Shown one piece after another: positions 10,401 through 17,334 of a stretch of 22,686 nucleotides of DNA. A program made the position numbers and the translations under genes. The notes under the pieces are model-generated. The model ran no database searches. It worked only from the letters and a program-made list of their open reading frames with translations, and was not told the origin of the DNA. How positions within the stretch are numbered: position 1 is the stretch's first letter; every line of letters begins with the position of its first letter. The stretch comes from CAINEC01 sp046073825 (lineage in GTDB: Bacteria > Bacteroidota > Bacteroidia > AKYH767-A > OLB10). The stretch covers positions 1 through 22,686 of the forward strand of contig JBJTMY010000241.1 in assembly GCA_046073825.1 (NCBI GenBank), in the 5' to 3' direction.

Positions 10401-13227
10401 ATTAGGAATATCCTTTGTTCCTTCTGATGAGCATTGCGGTCATGCGGATGGGTCATTAAATACGTTGATTAATGGTGGGAATGGATTTTATACTTACTTG
10501 TGGTCAACGGGTTCAACAAGTTCATTGATTTCTAATTTGTCGAGTGGAACATATACACTAACGGTAACGGACAACCTTGGTTGTTCAGCTAATGCTAGTC
10601 AAACGGTTATTAATATTTCAGGACCGGTTGTCGCACAGTCGCAAGTAACCAATGCGAATTGTTATAATAGTGCAACTGGTATTATTGATATTGATATTCA
10701 GGGCGGCGTAGGGCCTTATACATATTTGTGGAATAACAATGCAGTTACAGAAGATATTGTTAATATGATAGCAGGTACATATTCAGTTACAGTAACAGAT
10801 GTATATGGTTGCACAGTTAGAAAAACCTACGCTATTTCTCAGCCGGACTCCATTAGTATATCTTCAGTTGTAGATAATGCAGGATGTGGGAATAATAATG
10901 GAGAAATTAGCATTGCTGTTTCAGGAGGTATAGTCCCTTATAGTTATAACTGGTCTAATGGCTTAACCAATGATACCATTCAGAATTTATACGCAGGGGT
11001 GTATTCTGTAATTGTAGCTGATTTTAATAATTGTATAGCTCAAAAGTTTATTGCGGTGGGTAATATTAATTCAACCGCTATTGCCGTTGATTCAGTTCAT
11101 GAAGTAAATTGTTTTAATGAAAGTAATGGAAGTATCTACCCAAGCCTTAGTCAGGGAGAACCACCATTTACGTATGAATGGTCGACTGGTGCAACTTCTT
11201 TAAATTTATTGAATCAGCCTGCTGGTCAGTATGTGCTAACAGTAACAGACAATAATGGTTGTGTGAGTATTTTGATTGACACCATTTTTCAACCGAATCC
11301 AATTCAAATTCAATCTTTTTTAACTCAGCCAAAATGTAATTTAAGTAATGGTGGAATTTCGGTAATTGTCAATGGTGGTACATTGCCCTATAATTATTTA
11401 TGGAATACAGGACAGACATCCTCTACAATTGCAGGGCTTAATACGGGTTTGTATACACTCACGGTGACGGATAGCCATGGTTGCACTGCAACACGATCCG
11501 ATTCATTAATTAATTCTGGTAGTCCAGTAATTACGTTGGTTTCTATTGATTCGGTAAGTTGTAATGGTCTTAGCAACGGTAGTATTGATGTTGCTGTTGG
11601 AGGTGGATTGTCGCCCTATTTTTATCAGTGGGTTGGAGTAGGACAGAATACAGAAGATCTGTCAAATATTCCAGCAGGAGGATACTCTCTAATTGTTACT
11701 GATGATTTAGGTTGTACCACAAGTCAGTCCTATACGATTTATCAGCCTTTGCAAATACAAGTCAATTTATTGGCTGTGCAAAATGCAAGTTGTGGAACTA
11801 ATAATGGTTCCGCGGTAGTTAATGCAGTAGGAGGAGATGGAAATTTCAATTATTATTGGTCAAATGCTACCAATAATGATACGCTTTCGAATGTATTTGC
11901 AGGTAGTTATACTTTGGTGGCGATGGATGGTTCTGGTTGCTCTTCTTCAATTATTGTTAACATAAGTAATATTAACGGACCAATAATAGCTGCAATTGAT
12001 TCTGGAAATGTGACTTGTCCGGACGTGAATAATGGGTATATATCTATTTCAGTTACCGGTGGCTCGTTGCCTTATACCTATTCTTGGAGTAACTTACCCG
12101 ATACCACTGCAAATGTGATTAATCTAACAGGTGGTGCCTACACACTAACGGTGACGGATGCACTCAATTGCATTGCCGTACGAACCGTGGTCATTAATAA
12201 ACCGCAACCTATCGCGGTTAATGGGTTTGCTCCAATATTAAATTCTCCTTATAATTTGTCTTGTCACAGAAGCAATGATGGCTCGATTATTCTTAACGTT
12301 TCTGGAGGTACATCTCCCTATAATTATGTTTGGAGTAATGGAAATATCTCTCAAAATGTATCTAACCTACAAGCTGGAACTTATACAGTTTATCTAACGG
12401 ATCATAACGGTTGTGTAAAAGACTCAACATTCTTTATCACACAACCACCGCAGTTAATTGCTTATGCAGGAACAGACTTTAATGTGTGCGGTCAAACAAG
12501 TACGTCGTTAAATGCATTAGCTCCGAATTATGGAATTGGTGGTTGGGTGGTTACTTCAGGACCATCTACTGTTTTGTTTGCGGATTCTACAAGTAATACT
12601 ACGCTTATTTCCAACTTGTCAATTGGAGATTATCAAATGCTGTGGATTGTTTCCGATGGAGTGTGTGCTGATTCAGACCGAGTTTTAGTAAATGTGGCTT
12701 CTGAAATTATTGCCAATGCAGGAAGTGATCAGACGCTGTGCGGAAATCTAATTAGTTTAAATGCCACTCGCCCTCAATTTGGAAATGGTTATTGGTATAA
12801 TGCAAATGGTATTGCTATAGCTGATACCGCAGACCCTTTTACACAAGTTAGTAACTTAAACTATGGCGCTAACATTTTTAATTGGATTGTTGTGAATGGA
12901 ACTTGTCGTGATACCGGCATTGTTACTGTTTTTGTTAGAGACTCCATCGATTGTTTAGATCCCGTTTTATTGCCTAATGCGTTTACTCCGAATAACGATG
13001 GGTACAATGATTATTTTGAAGTGAAAGGGATTCAGGATTTTCTTGATAATGAAATAACAATATTTAATCGTTGGGGTGTAGTTGTTTATCACAAAGAAAA
13101 TTATTCGAATACCTGGGATGGACGTGATAATAGCGGAAATACGTTGTCAGACGGAACTTATTTTGCTGTATTAAAACTGAATTCGTTAAATAAATTTTAT
13201 AAAACCTATATCGATTTAAGACGATGA
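4444..13227 (+). CDS. Giant SprB-repeat surface adhesin with gliding-motility-type C-terminal domain
   Basis: A 2927-residue secreted protein of the SprB type. SprB of Flavobacterium johnsoniae is a T9SS-exported cell-surface adhesin moved during gliding. The ATG at 4444 is chosen because it starts a clear signal peptide (basic MTKKSSFK, then a hydrophobic core, cleavage probably after Ala25); an upstream in-frame TTG at 4408 would bury it. Residues ~40-2657 are 35 tandem units of about 75 residues. Each has a Cys-Asn/Phe-Gly...NGS start, a GG..PY.Y.WSNG..T core and a AG.YTVTVTDANGC end. Two Ig/PKD-like segments with AG.D...CG starts follow (~2670-2840). Residues 2844-2927 (PNAFTPNNDGYNDYF, FNRWG, WDGRD, DGTYF) are a CHU_C/type B T9SS sorting domain. 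Composition is extremely rich in Asn, Ser, Thr and Gly. The downstream sprF-like gene overlaps the stop by 4 bp, as expected for a cargo and its dedicated partner. A role in gliding rather than plain adhesion is inference. Confidence 0.93.
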   Translation: MTKKSSFKYFFAFLIALIFGYNGNAYTKGLSGNINVIDSITPVTCSGGVNGIIDLTVSGLNAPFTFLWSTNETTEDISNLSAGTYTCTVFDATGDSLNLSFNVSEPSNLTIAGSTTDISCFGYNDGHIDVSVSGGNGGNTFLWNDGSVAQNINGLVAGNYTVTVTDSLGCIASSTFLLTQPSVLSITNLVNNVTCYGYTNGEVDITASGGSGSFHYNWNTGSIAEDLLAVGIGTYTVTVTDGNGCSETSSMTVGEPSAISINASVTNIACFGGANGSINITATGGSGLLNYLWSNNSTSEDLTNVNAGVYSVTVTDVNGCSNTSSSMTVSEPSAISINASVTNVACFGQSNGSITQTVNGGVSPYSYVWSNNSTSKNLQNVIAGNYSVVVTDDNGCTTSESYTINQPTSLNLSGVVTDDLCNGSSDGSINISVTGGTAPYGYLWSNGSTTQDINGLAAGTYTVTVTDVNNCTVLSNYNVSEPSLLAITFSIINPACGSLNGRITSTVNGGTSGYSYLWSNAATSTSINNLAAGTYSLTVTDANGCTTLQSALLVNQVAPSISSAITTNVSCNGASNGAIDITVTGGTSPLVYSWSNGQTSQDVSGLSAGVYTVNITDARNCININIFTISQPTALSANIISSATTCNLNNGSATVNSSGGSGAYLYLWNNASTSSTLTNLSTGNYTVTITDINGCSIIRSVTVTATLPPVVVQSALTNVLCNGDSTGAITISVNNGTAPFTFLWSNGAITQNISNLKNGSYTVTVTDANGCTNSKSFTITQPAFLSLANFSVVNTTCGQANGSAQINPAGGVSPYTYLWSNGSTINQVVNVSSGSYSVTVTDANGCTRRKNMAIANTTGPALTLVSKTDVSCFGLSTGAIDISVNGGLAPYSYQWSNSTTSQDLSGIPAGIYTVTVTDANNCTATASYTINQTAAIAINPTITNAGCIANSGSVSTHVTGGVSPYNYTWSNGGASTFITNLSAGNYSLTVTDNNGCITNWSGSVTGAGSPTASFTISNPRCWNSPNGSIASTVSGGTPPYNYLWNNGSTSSGIANLAGGNYTLTITDQSGCTAVYTNTLVTPDTLKITSSVTNIGCYSGNTGSIQVVTSGGIAPYTYLWNTGASTNSISNLIAGSYVVTITDSNNCIKTGVYNILQNSLIQVASYVVVGNICNGANAGAINLSITGGSGSYTYQWSNGATTEDISNLFAGIYSLTVSDSLGCSNSFTYTVTDLPAITATTSSVNTTCGVANGSASVVASGGSGTLSYLWNTGATTSTINNITAGPYTVTISDVYGCTLVKSITVTNQAGPSITSGIVTNPLCYGGSNGSINISVTVGTILLNYNWSNGQSSQDANGLSAGNYTVTITDANNCSTTASYIVNQPANISASFVSNPSTCNQSNGTISVTATGGTPGYSYLWSNGNSSSSINSLAAGNYTVTITDNHGCSILQNTVVPAQPSPVVIQNSLTNVLCNGDSTGAITISINNGTLPFNFLWSNGTTSQNISNLINGSYSVTVTDANGCTGTKSFFITQPSFLSLANFTIVNSTCGQANGSVLVNPSGGVGPYTYLWNNNSVSNQLVNVNAGLYSVTVTDANGCTRKRNFTIQNTNGPVLTLSNQTNVSCYGGSNGALDILVSSGVTPYTYLWSNGAVSQDISNISAGDYTVTVTDANGCIAGQQFTVTQPDSISIIPIIVSANCGQSSGSISVQVSGGISPYSYSWSSGGTTSSVNSLLAGNYTLTVVDARLCSSQRTFAVGNNPGPSIITDTVINSTCFNQSLGSIAVSLTNGTAPFVYLWSNGSTTLNNPNLLAGNYTLTVSDINGCTTSKQFAITQPSQITASFNVTNANCNLSNGSVVVTANGGVGNYTYHWSNGIAGNTISNQALGNYSVIITDINNCSIIDSVNIFNSGQATVSLVTQINPTCNGYSNGQLTVNVIGGLGPYQMLWSNGTTSYNNTNLAAGNYVFTVTDITGCASQTSYTLVAPPPLGISFVPSDEHCGHADGSLNTLINGGNGFYTYLWSTGSTSSLISNLSSGTYTLTVTDNLGCSANASQTVINISGPVVAQSQVTNANCYNSATGIIDIDIQGGVGPYTYLWNNNAVTEDIVNMIAGTYSVTVTDVYGCTVRKTYAISQPDSISISSVVDNAGCGNNNGEISIAVSGGIVPYSYNWSNGLTNDTIQNLYAGVYSVIVADFNNCIAQKFIAVGNINSTAIAVDSVHEVNCFNESNGSIYPSLSQGEPPFTYEWSTGATSLNLLNQPAGQYVLTVTDNNGCVSILIDTIFQPNPIQIQSFLTQPKCNLSNGGISVIVNGGTLPYNYLWNTGQTSSTIAGLNTGLYTLTVTDSHGCTATRSDSLINSGSPVITLVSIDSVSCNGLSNGSIDVAVGGGLSPYFYQWVGVGQNTEDLSNIPAGGYSLIVTDDLGCTTSQSYTIYQPLQIQVNLLAVQNASCGTNNGSAVVNAVGGDGNFNYYWSNATNNDTLSNVFAGSYTLVAMDGSGCSSSIIVNISNINGPIIAAIDSGNVTCPDVNNGYISISVTGGSLPYTYSWSNLPDTTANVINLTGGAYTLTVTDALNCIAVRTVVINKPQPIAVNGFAPILNSPYNLSCHRSNDGSIILNVSGGTSPYNYVWSNGNISQNVSNLQAGTYTVYLTDHNGCVKDSTFFITQPPQLIAYAGTDFNVCGQTSTSLNALAPNYGIGGWVVTSGPSTVLFADSTSNTTLISNLSIGDYQMLWIVSDGVCADSDRVLVNVASEIIANAGSDQTLCGNLISLNATRPQFGNGYWYNANGIAIADTADPFTQVSNLNYGANIFNWIVVNGTCRDTGIVTVFVRDSIDCLDPVLLPNAFTPNNDGYNDYFEVKGIQDFLDNEITIFNRWGVVVYHKENYSNTWDGRDNSGNTLSDGTYFAVLKLNSLNKFYKTYIDLRR
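5204..5244 (+). repeat. 41-bp exact direct repeat, copy 1 (units 3/4 boundary)
   Basis: This stretch is identical over 41 bases to 5432-5472, exactly 228 bp downstream. It encodes the EPSAISINASVTN linker between SprB units. The surrounding sequence (ACGGATGTTCC, ACATCATC, ATGACTGTT) is also nearly identical. Most other unit pairs differ at synonymous positions, so this pair marks a recent duplication or gene conversion. Confidence 0.85.
5432..5472 (+). repeat. 41-bp exact direct repeat, copy 2 (units 4/5 boundary)
   Basis: Second copy of the 41-base repeat at 5204-5244. Just upstream, this copy carries one additional serine codon (TSSSM instead of TSSM) relative to copy 1. Confidence 0.85.
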
Positions 13228-14144
13228 AAAGGATATTGCTTTTTCTGCTTTTGCTTTGTTCGTCATCGTTAATGGCGCAACAAACACCGTTGGTGAGTCA
13301 TTATATGTTTAATGGATTAATTTTAAATCCGGCCTATGCTGGAAGTAAAGAGTTTGTGAGTACTACTATGATGTATCGAAAGCAATGGGTAGGATTTGAT
13401 GGCGCACCAGTAACCTATTCAGGAAGTATCCATGGTATGTTGCCCTCAAAAAAATTAGGAATGGGCGCATTTATTCAAAAAGATAAAATTGGGAAAACAA
13501 ATCAGACGGATTTATATGTTTCTGCTGCTTATCATTTGCCAATTGGTGATGTGAGTAAGTTGAGTATAGGTTTACAAATGGGTGCAACAAATTTTAGTTC
13601 GAATGTAGTGGAACTTACATATTGGGATCCAGGTGATAAAATTTTTGATTATAATACGTTTACCAGCTTGTTACCGAACGCAGGATTTGGTGCGTACTTT
13701 TATCGACCAATGTTTTATGCAGGACTTTCAGTGCCTTATCTAGTAAATTATAAACCGTCGGAAAATATGAATGAAGAGTCAAAACAAATTCATCACTTAG
13801 GACGAAGAACTTATTTTACAATGGGGGGAGTAATAGAAACTGAACATGATATTAAAATCAAACCTTCTTTATTAATTAAGAAGGAAGGAGCAGCAAAAAT
13901 GCAATATGATTTAAATGTTAATTTGTTGTTTAATGAAATTTTTTGGGTAGGTGCATCTTATCGTTCTAATGATGCAATCGTTGCTTTGTTTGAATATCAA
14001 ATCAACAGAAAGTTCAGAGTAGGTTATTCTTATGATATTACTTTAGGAGGCATTAGTAATTATAATTCTGGTTCGCATGAACTTATGTTGGGTTATGACT
14101 TCGGATATCCAGTTTTAAAAATTAAATCACCACGTTATTTTTAA
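13224..14144 (+). CDS. PorP/SprF-family type IX secretion outer-membrane protein
   Basis: A 306-residue protein of the PorP/SprF family. The N-terminal signal peptide (MKRILLFLLLLCSSSLMA, cleaved before QQ) is followed by the family hallmark region HYMFNGLILNPAYAGS and then RKQWVGFDGAP. The remainder alternates short amphipathic strands with aromatic ends, as expected for an outer-membrane beta-barrel, and the chain ends in an aromatic residue (RYF). In F. johnsoniae, SprF is needed for secretion of SprB, and PorP/SprF paralogues commonly sit beside type B T9SS cargo genes. Here the ATG overlaps the adhesin stop codon (ATGA at 13224-13227), which implies translational coupling and a dedicated cargo-partner relation. 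The next gene starts 1 bp after the stop. It is probably an accessory, cargo-linked paralogue rather than the core PorP; this cannot be decided without the rest of the genome. Confidence 0.92.
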   Translation: MKRILLFLLLLCSSSLMAQQTPLVSHYMFNGLILNPAYAGSKEFVSTTMMYRKQWVGFDGAPVTYSGSIHGMLPSKKLGMGAFIQKDKIGKTNQTDLYVSAAYHLPIGDVSKLSIGLQMGATNFSSNVVELTYWDPGDKIFDYNTFTSLLPNAGFGAYFYRPMFYAGLSVPYLVNYKPSENMNEESKQIHHLGRRTYFTMGGVIETEHDIKIKPSLLIKKEGAAKMQYDLNVNLLFNEIFWVGASYRSNDAIVALFEYQINRKFRVGYSYDITLGGISNYNSGSHELMLGYDFGYPVLKIKSPRYF

Positions 14145-14145
14145 A

Positions 14146-16035
14146 ATGAGAAGAAAGTATCTTTTAGTTGTGTTAATCGCGGTACTGTTTAGCGGCTGTG
14201 TGAATATTCGTTTACGTACAGCAAATGAAAATTATTTGTTGTCTGCTTATGCACCTGCTGTCGCAGATTATGAATATGTATTATCGAAAGAATTCAATTA
14301 TGAGGCCGCGGTAAATCTAGCAGATTGTTATTACAATATGAATAATACAGTGAAGGCCGAATTTTGGTATAGAAAACTTTTTCTAACTCCTAACCCAAAA
14401 GTAGAATGGAATTATCGCCTTGGAGAGTTGTTGGTGAAAAATGGAAAATACCAGGAAGCAAAAAAATACCTTGAAGTTTATAAATCTGTAAACACTGCTA
14501 GTAGTAAAACAAAGAATTTGTTAAACGTGTGTGATAGTGGTTTTCTGTTTTATGCTGACACGAATCTTTATAACGTAAGGCCTATCCGCTATTGTAATAC
14601 AGGTGTGAATGTTTTTAGTCCGGCTTATTATCAGAAGGGGATTATTTTTGTTTCGGATATGTATCATCGAGGTATGTCGAATTTGAAATCTGATTTAACA
14701 GGCATGCAGTATTTTGATTTGTATTATGGTGAAAAATCGAACAATGGAAACTGGATGGAAGCGGTAGCATTAAAAGGTGATATTAATGGAAAGTTTAATG
14801 AAGGACCTTTAACTGTTAATACGTTTAATTCAATTGTTTATTTTACGCGTAATAATTACAGCAGTAATAAAGTAGAGAAGAATAAAAAGAATTTTAATGT
14901 ATTGAAAATAGTTGAAGCTAAAATAGAAAATACGACAGCTACAATTATTGGCCCTGTTAAGTTGGGCAGTGAAGAATATTCTGTTGGACATCCAACATTA
15001 AACTCAAAAGGAGATGTTATGTATTTTTGTGCGAACATGCCTTGGGGTTATGGTGGTACAGATATTTATAAATCTACGAAGATTAATGCCCTTTGGTCAG
15101 AGCCGGAAAATTTAGGGAAAGTAATTAATGGCGAAGGCAATGAAATGTTCCCTTTTCTTTTTAATGATTCAGTACTTTATTTTTCTTCGGATGGAAAATT
15201 TGGTTTGGGAGGTTTGGATATATATGAGTCAGACAAAGAAAATGGTGTTTGGTCGAAACCTTATAACCTTGGGTATCCAGTTAATTCTTCCCAAGATGAC
15301 TTTGGATATATCTGCGATGAATCGGGGATGAATGGTTTCCTATCAACTAATCGCGGTGATGGATTTGATAAGATTTATGAATTTAAAAAGACGCCTCCTC
15401 AAATTGAAGTGAATGTGTTAGCTATTGACTTATTGACTCATGATCCTATTGCTTCTGCAAAAGTTTCTTTGTTTAGAGACGGTAAATTACTGAAGAAATA
15501 TGCTTGCAATGATGCAGGCGTATTAACCGTTAATGTGGAGCCAGAGCATCTTTATGAATTGAGGTGCAACGACAAGAATCATTACTTGAAAAAATATTCA
15601 TTCGATACACATGGAGCTAAACAATCGGATACCTTATCAGTTAAATTTGATTTAAAAGAAATTCAAATTAATAAGCCATTTATATGGTATGGATTATCCT
15701 TTAATAAAAAAACAGCCAATTTGTTACCAAGTGCCGATGAGCCACTTCAATTACTAGCTGCTATTTTAAAAGATAACCCAGGGATAAAAATTCAAATTGG
15801 TTCGTTTACGGATGTGCGTGGCAGTGAGTCTGATAATCTTACGCTTACTAATCAGCGTGCGCAGTGTATTAAGCAAGCATTAATTAAAGCAGGCGTTACT
15901 GCTACCCAAATGGAGTTTAAAGGATTTGGATCTACGAAAATTCTTAATCAGTGTAAAGGGAATTTATTGTGCATAGAAGAAGATCATCAGGTGAATAATC
16001 GAATTGAAATCACGGTTCTGTCTGTGACGGAATAA
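14146..16035 (+). CDS. PorE-like lipoprotein: TPR, PD40 propeller, CRD and OmpA domains
   Basis: A 629-residue lipoprotein. The signal peptide ends in a lipobox (LFSGC, lipidated Cys18). Domain order as seen: TPR-like helices (~28-130, e.g. AAVNLADCYYNM, WNYRLGELLVKNGKYQEA), a WD40-like/PD40 propeller (~145-400, with repeats such as DVMYFCAN, GGTDIYKS, VLYFSSDG, GGLDIYES), a carboxypeptidase-regulatory-like beta domain (~408-490), and an OmpA-family peptidoglycan-binding domain (~515-629). The OmpA domain keeps the residues that bind diaminopimelate in the family: Asp556 in FTDVRGS and Arg571 in TNQRAQ. This is the architecture of PorE, a T9SS component thought to tie the outer-membrane complex to peptidoglycan. 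It follows the SprF-like gene after 1 bp and precedes rarA by 7 bp. It most likely forms an anchoring module with the SprF-like protein for the adhesin; that pairing is inferred from gene order. Confidence 0.9.
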   Translation: MRRKYLLVVLIAVLFSGCVNIRLRTANENYLLSAYAPAVADYEYVLSKEFNYEAAVNLADCYYNMNNTVKAEFWYRKLFLTPNPKVEWNYRLGELLVKNGKYQEAKKYLEVYKSVNTASSKTKNLLNVCDSGFLFYADTNLYNVRPIRYCNTGVNVFSPAYYQKGIIFVSDMYHRGMSNLKSDLTGMQYFDLYYGEKSNNGNWMEAVALKGDINGKFNEGPLTVNTFNSIVYFTRNNYSSNKVEKNKKNFNVLKIVEAKIENTTATIIGPVKLGSEEYSVGHPTLNSKGDVMYFCANMPWGYGGTDIYKSTKINALWSEPENLGKVINGEGNEMFPFLFNDSVLYFSSDGKFGLGGLDIYESDKENGVWSKPYNLGYPVNSSQDDFGYICDESGMNGFLSTNRGDGFDKIYEFKKTPPQIEVNVLAIDLLTHDPIASAKVSLFRDGKLLKKYACNDAGVLTVNVEPEHLYELRCNDKNHYLKKYSFDTHGAKQSDTLSVKFDLKEIQINKPFIWYGLSFNKKTANLLPSADEPLQLLAAILKDNPGIKIQIGSFTDVRGSESDNLTLTNQRAQCIKQALIKAGVTATQMEFKGFGSTKILNQCKGNLLCIEEDHQVNNRIEITVLSVTE

Positions 16036-16042
16036 TCCTGTT

Positions 16043-17305
16043 ATGAATCACATTCCACTCGCAGAACGCTTACGTCCAAAATCAATAGATGATATTGTTG
16101 GCCAAGAACACCTTACTGGTCCACATGGGATTATCCGAAAGTTTATTGAGAATAAAACGCTCCCTTCTATCATTTTTTGGGGAGAACCAGGTATTGGCAA
16201 AACCTCTTTAGCGAGCATTATAGCTACGTCGATGGGGATGCCCATGTTTACACTGAGCGCTATAAATGCCGGTGTGAAAGATGTACGAGAAGTAATTGAG
16301 AAAGCGAAGCAAAATGGGAAAGCACTTTTATTCATCGACGAGATTCATCGTTTTAATAAATCGCAACAAGATTCTTTATTAGGAGCTGTAGAGCAGGGAA
16401 TAATCACTTTGATAGGTGCTACAACCGAAAATCCTTCCTTCGAAGTGATTCGTCCGTTGTTATCCCGTTGTCAGGTGTATATATTAAATGCCCTGTCTGA
16501 ATCAGACTTATTACGAATTGTAGAGTATGCAATATCCCACGATGAGTGGTTGTCACAAAAAAATATTCAAGTAATTGAAACATCAGCTATGTTTAAAATA
16601 GCAGGTGGTGATGGTCGAAAATTATTGAATGTTTTAGAGTTGGTTTGCACTGCTGCCGAAAGTAATAACATTGAAATAACTGATGAACTTGTGTTGAGAT
16701 TATCACATCAACGCATTGCTCAATATGACAAAAATGGTGAGCAGCATTATGATATTATTTCTGCATTTATCAAATCGTTGCGGGGAAGTGATCCGAATGC
16801 AGCAGTCTATTGGATGACGCGGATGTTGAATGCCGGAGAAGATCCTAAGTTTATTGCAAGACGTATGCTTGTATTGGCTAGTGAGGATATAGGTAATGCC
16901 AATCCAAACGCTTTGTTAATTGCAACGGCTTGCTTTCAAGCAGTAGAGATGATTGGTTATCCCGAATGTGCTTTGAATCTTTCACAAACTGCTATCTATC
17001 TAGCATCTTCACCTAAAAGTAATGCTTCTTATATGGCCTACAAAAATGCGCGTAAGCTTATTCAAGAATATGGAGATCCATCTGTGCCGCTTCATTTAAG
17101 AAACCCTGTTACTTCCTTTATGCAAGATATTAAATACGGAGAAGGGTATCAGTATGCGCATCATTTTGAAAATAATTTTGTGGACTTAGAATTTATGCCG
17201 GATAGTTTGAAGAATGTTCGACTGTTTGAGCCAGGAAACAATGCAAGAGAAGCAGAGCTGCGTAAGTTTTTAAAAGATCGCTGGAAAGATAAATACGGAT
17301 ACTAA
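16043..17305 (+). CDS. rarA: Replication-associated recombination protein A (AAA+ ATPase)
   Basis: A 420-residue RarA/MgsA (WRIP1 family) protein, a cytoplasmic DNA-dependent ATPase that acts at stalled replication forks. The N-terminus (PLAERLRPKSIDDIVGQEHL) is typical of the clamp-loader-like AAA+ group. Walker A is GEPGIGKTS (47-55), with Lys53 and Thr54. Walker B is LLFIDEIHRF (95-104). The sensor-1 region is GATTENPSF (125-133), and a candidate arginine finger lies in LLSRCQ (Arg142). The C-terminal half carries the RarA tetramerisation-type region (SLRGSDPNAAVYWMTRML, LASEDIGNANPNAL, YPECALNLSQ). Length is normal. It starts only 7 bp after the PorE-like stop and so is probably transcribed with the adhesin unit, although its function has no obvious link to it. 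Confidence 0.95.
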   Translation: MNHIPLAERLRPKSIDDIVGQEHLTGPHGIIRKFIENKTLPSIIFWGEPGIGKTSLASIIATSMGMPMFTLSAINAGVKDVREVIEKAKQNGKALLFIDEIHRFNKSQQDSLLGAVEQGIITLIGATTENPSFEVIRPLLSRCQVYILNALSESDLLRIVEYAISHDEWLSQKNIQVIETSAMFKIAGGDGRKLLNVLELVCTAAESNNIEITDELVLRLSHQRIAQYDKNGEQHYDIISAFIKSLRGSDPNAAVYWMTRMLNAGEDPKFIARRMLVLASEDIGNANPNALLIATACFQAVEMIGYPECALNLSQTAIYLASSPKSNASYMAYKNARKLIQEYGDPSVPLHLRNPVTSFMQDIKYGEGYQYAHHFENNFVDLEFMPDSLKNVRLFEPGNNAREAELRKFLKDRWKDKYGY

Positions 17306-17334
17306 CTTATTTGTATTTATAGTAACTTCGTTGC

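Larger units (their letters stand above)
4561..12414 (+). repeat. 35 tandem SprB-like repeat units
   Basis: Coding tandem repeat of about 225 bp per unit. I counted 35 occurrences of the core (aromatic-x-Trp-Ser/Asn-Asn/Thr-Gly) followed by the YTVTVTD..GC ending. Units differ at many synonymous positions, so the array is mostly old. Two unit classes are seen by their first cysteine motif: class A (CNG, CFG or CYG then NG.I) and class B (CG.. or CNLSNG then S). From unit 7 onward the classes largely alternate. Confidence 0.9.

Noticed and set aside
4561..12414. The regularly spaced repeats as a CRISPR array or non-coding satellite
   Set aside because: The reading frame is open throughout, the period is about 225 bp, variation is mainly synonymous, and units translate to SprB-type domains.
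17306..17334. A promoter for murB from TTTG at 17310 and TAACTTCG at 17323
   Set aside because: The two elements are only 9 bp apart, far short of the usual 19-21 bp, and the second is an imperfect match.
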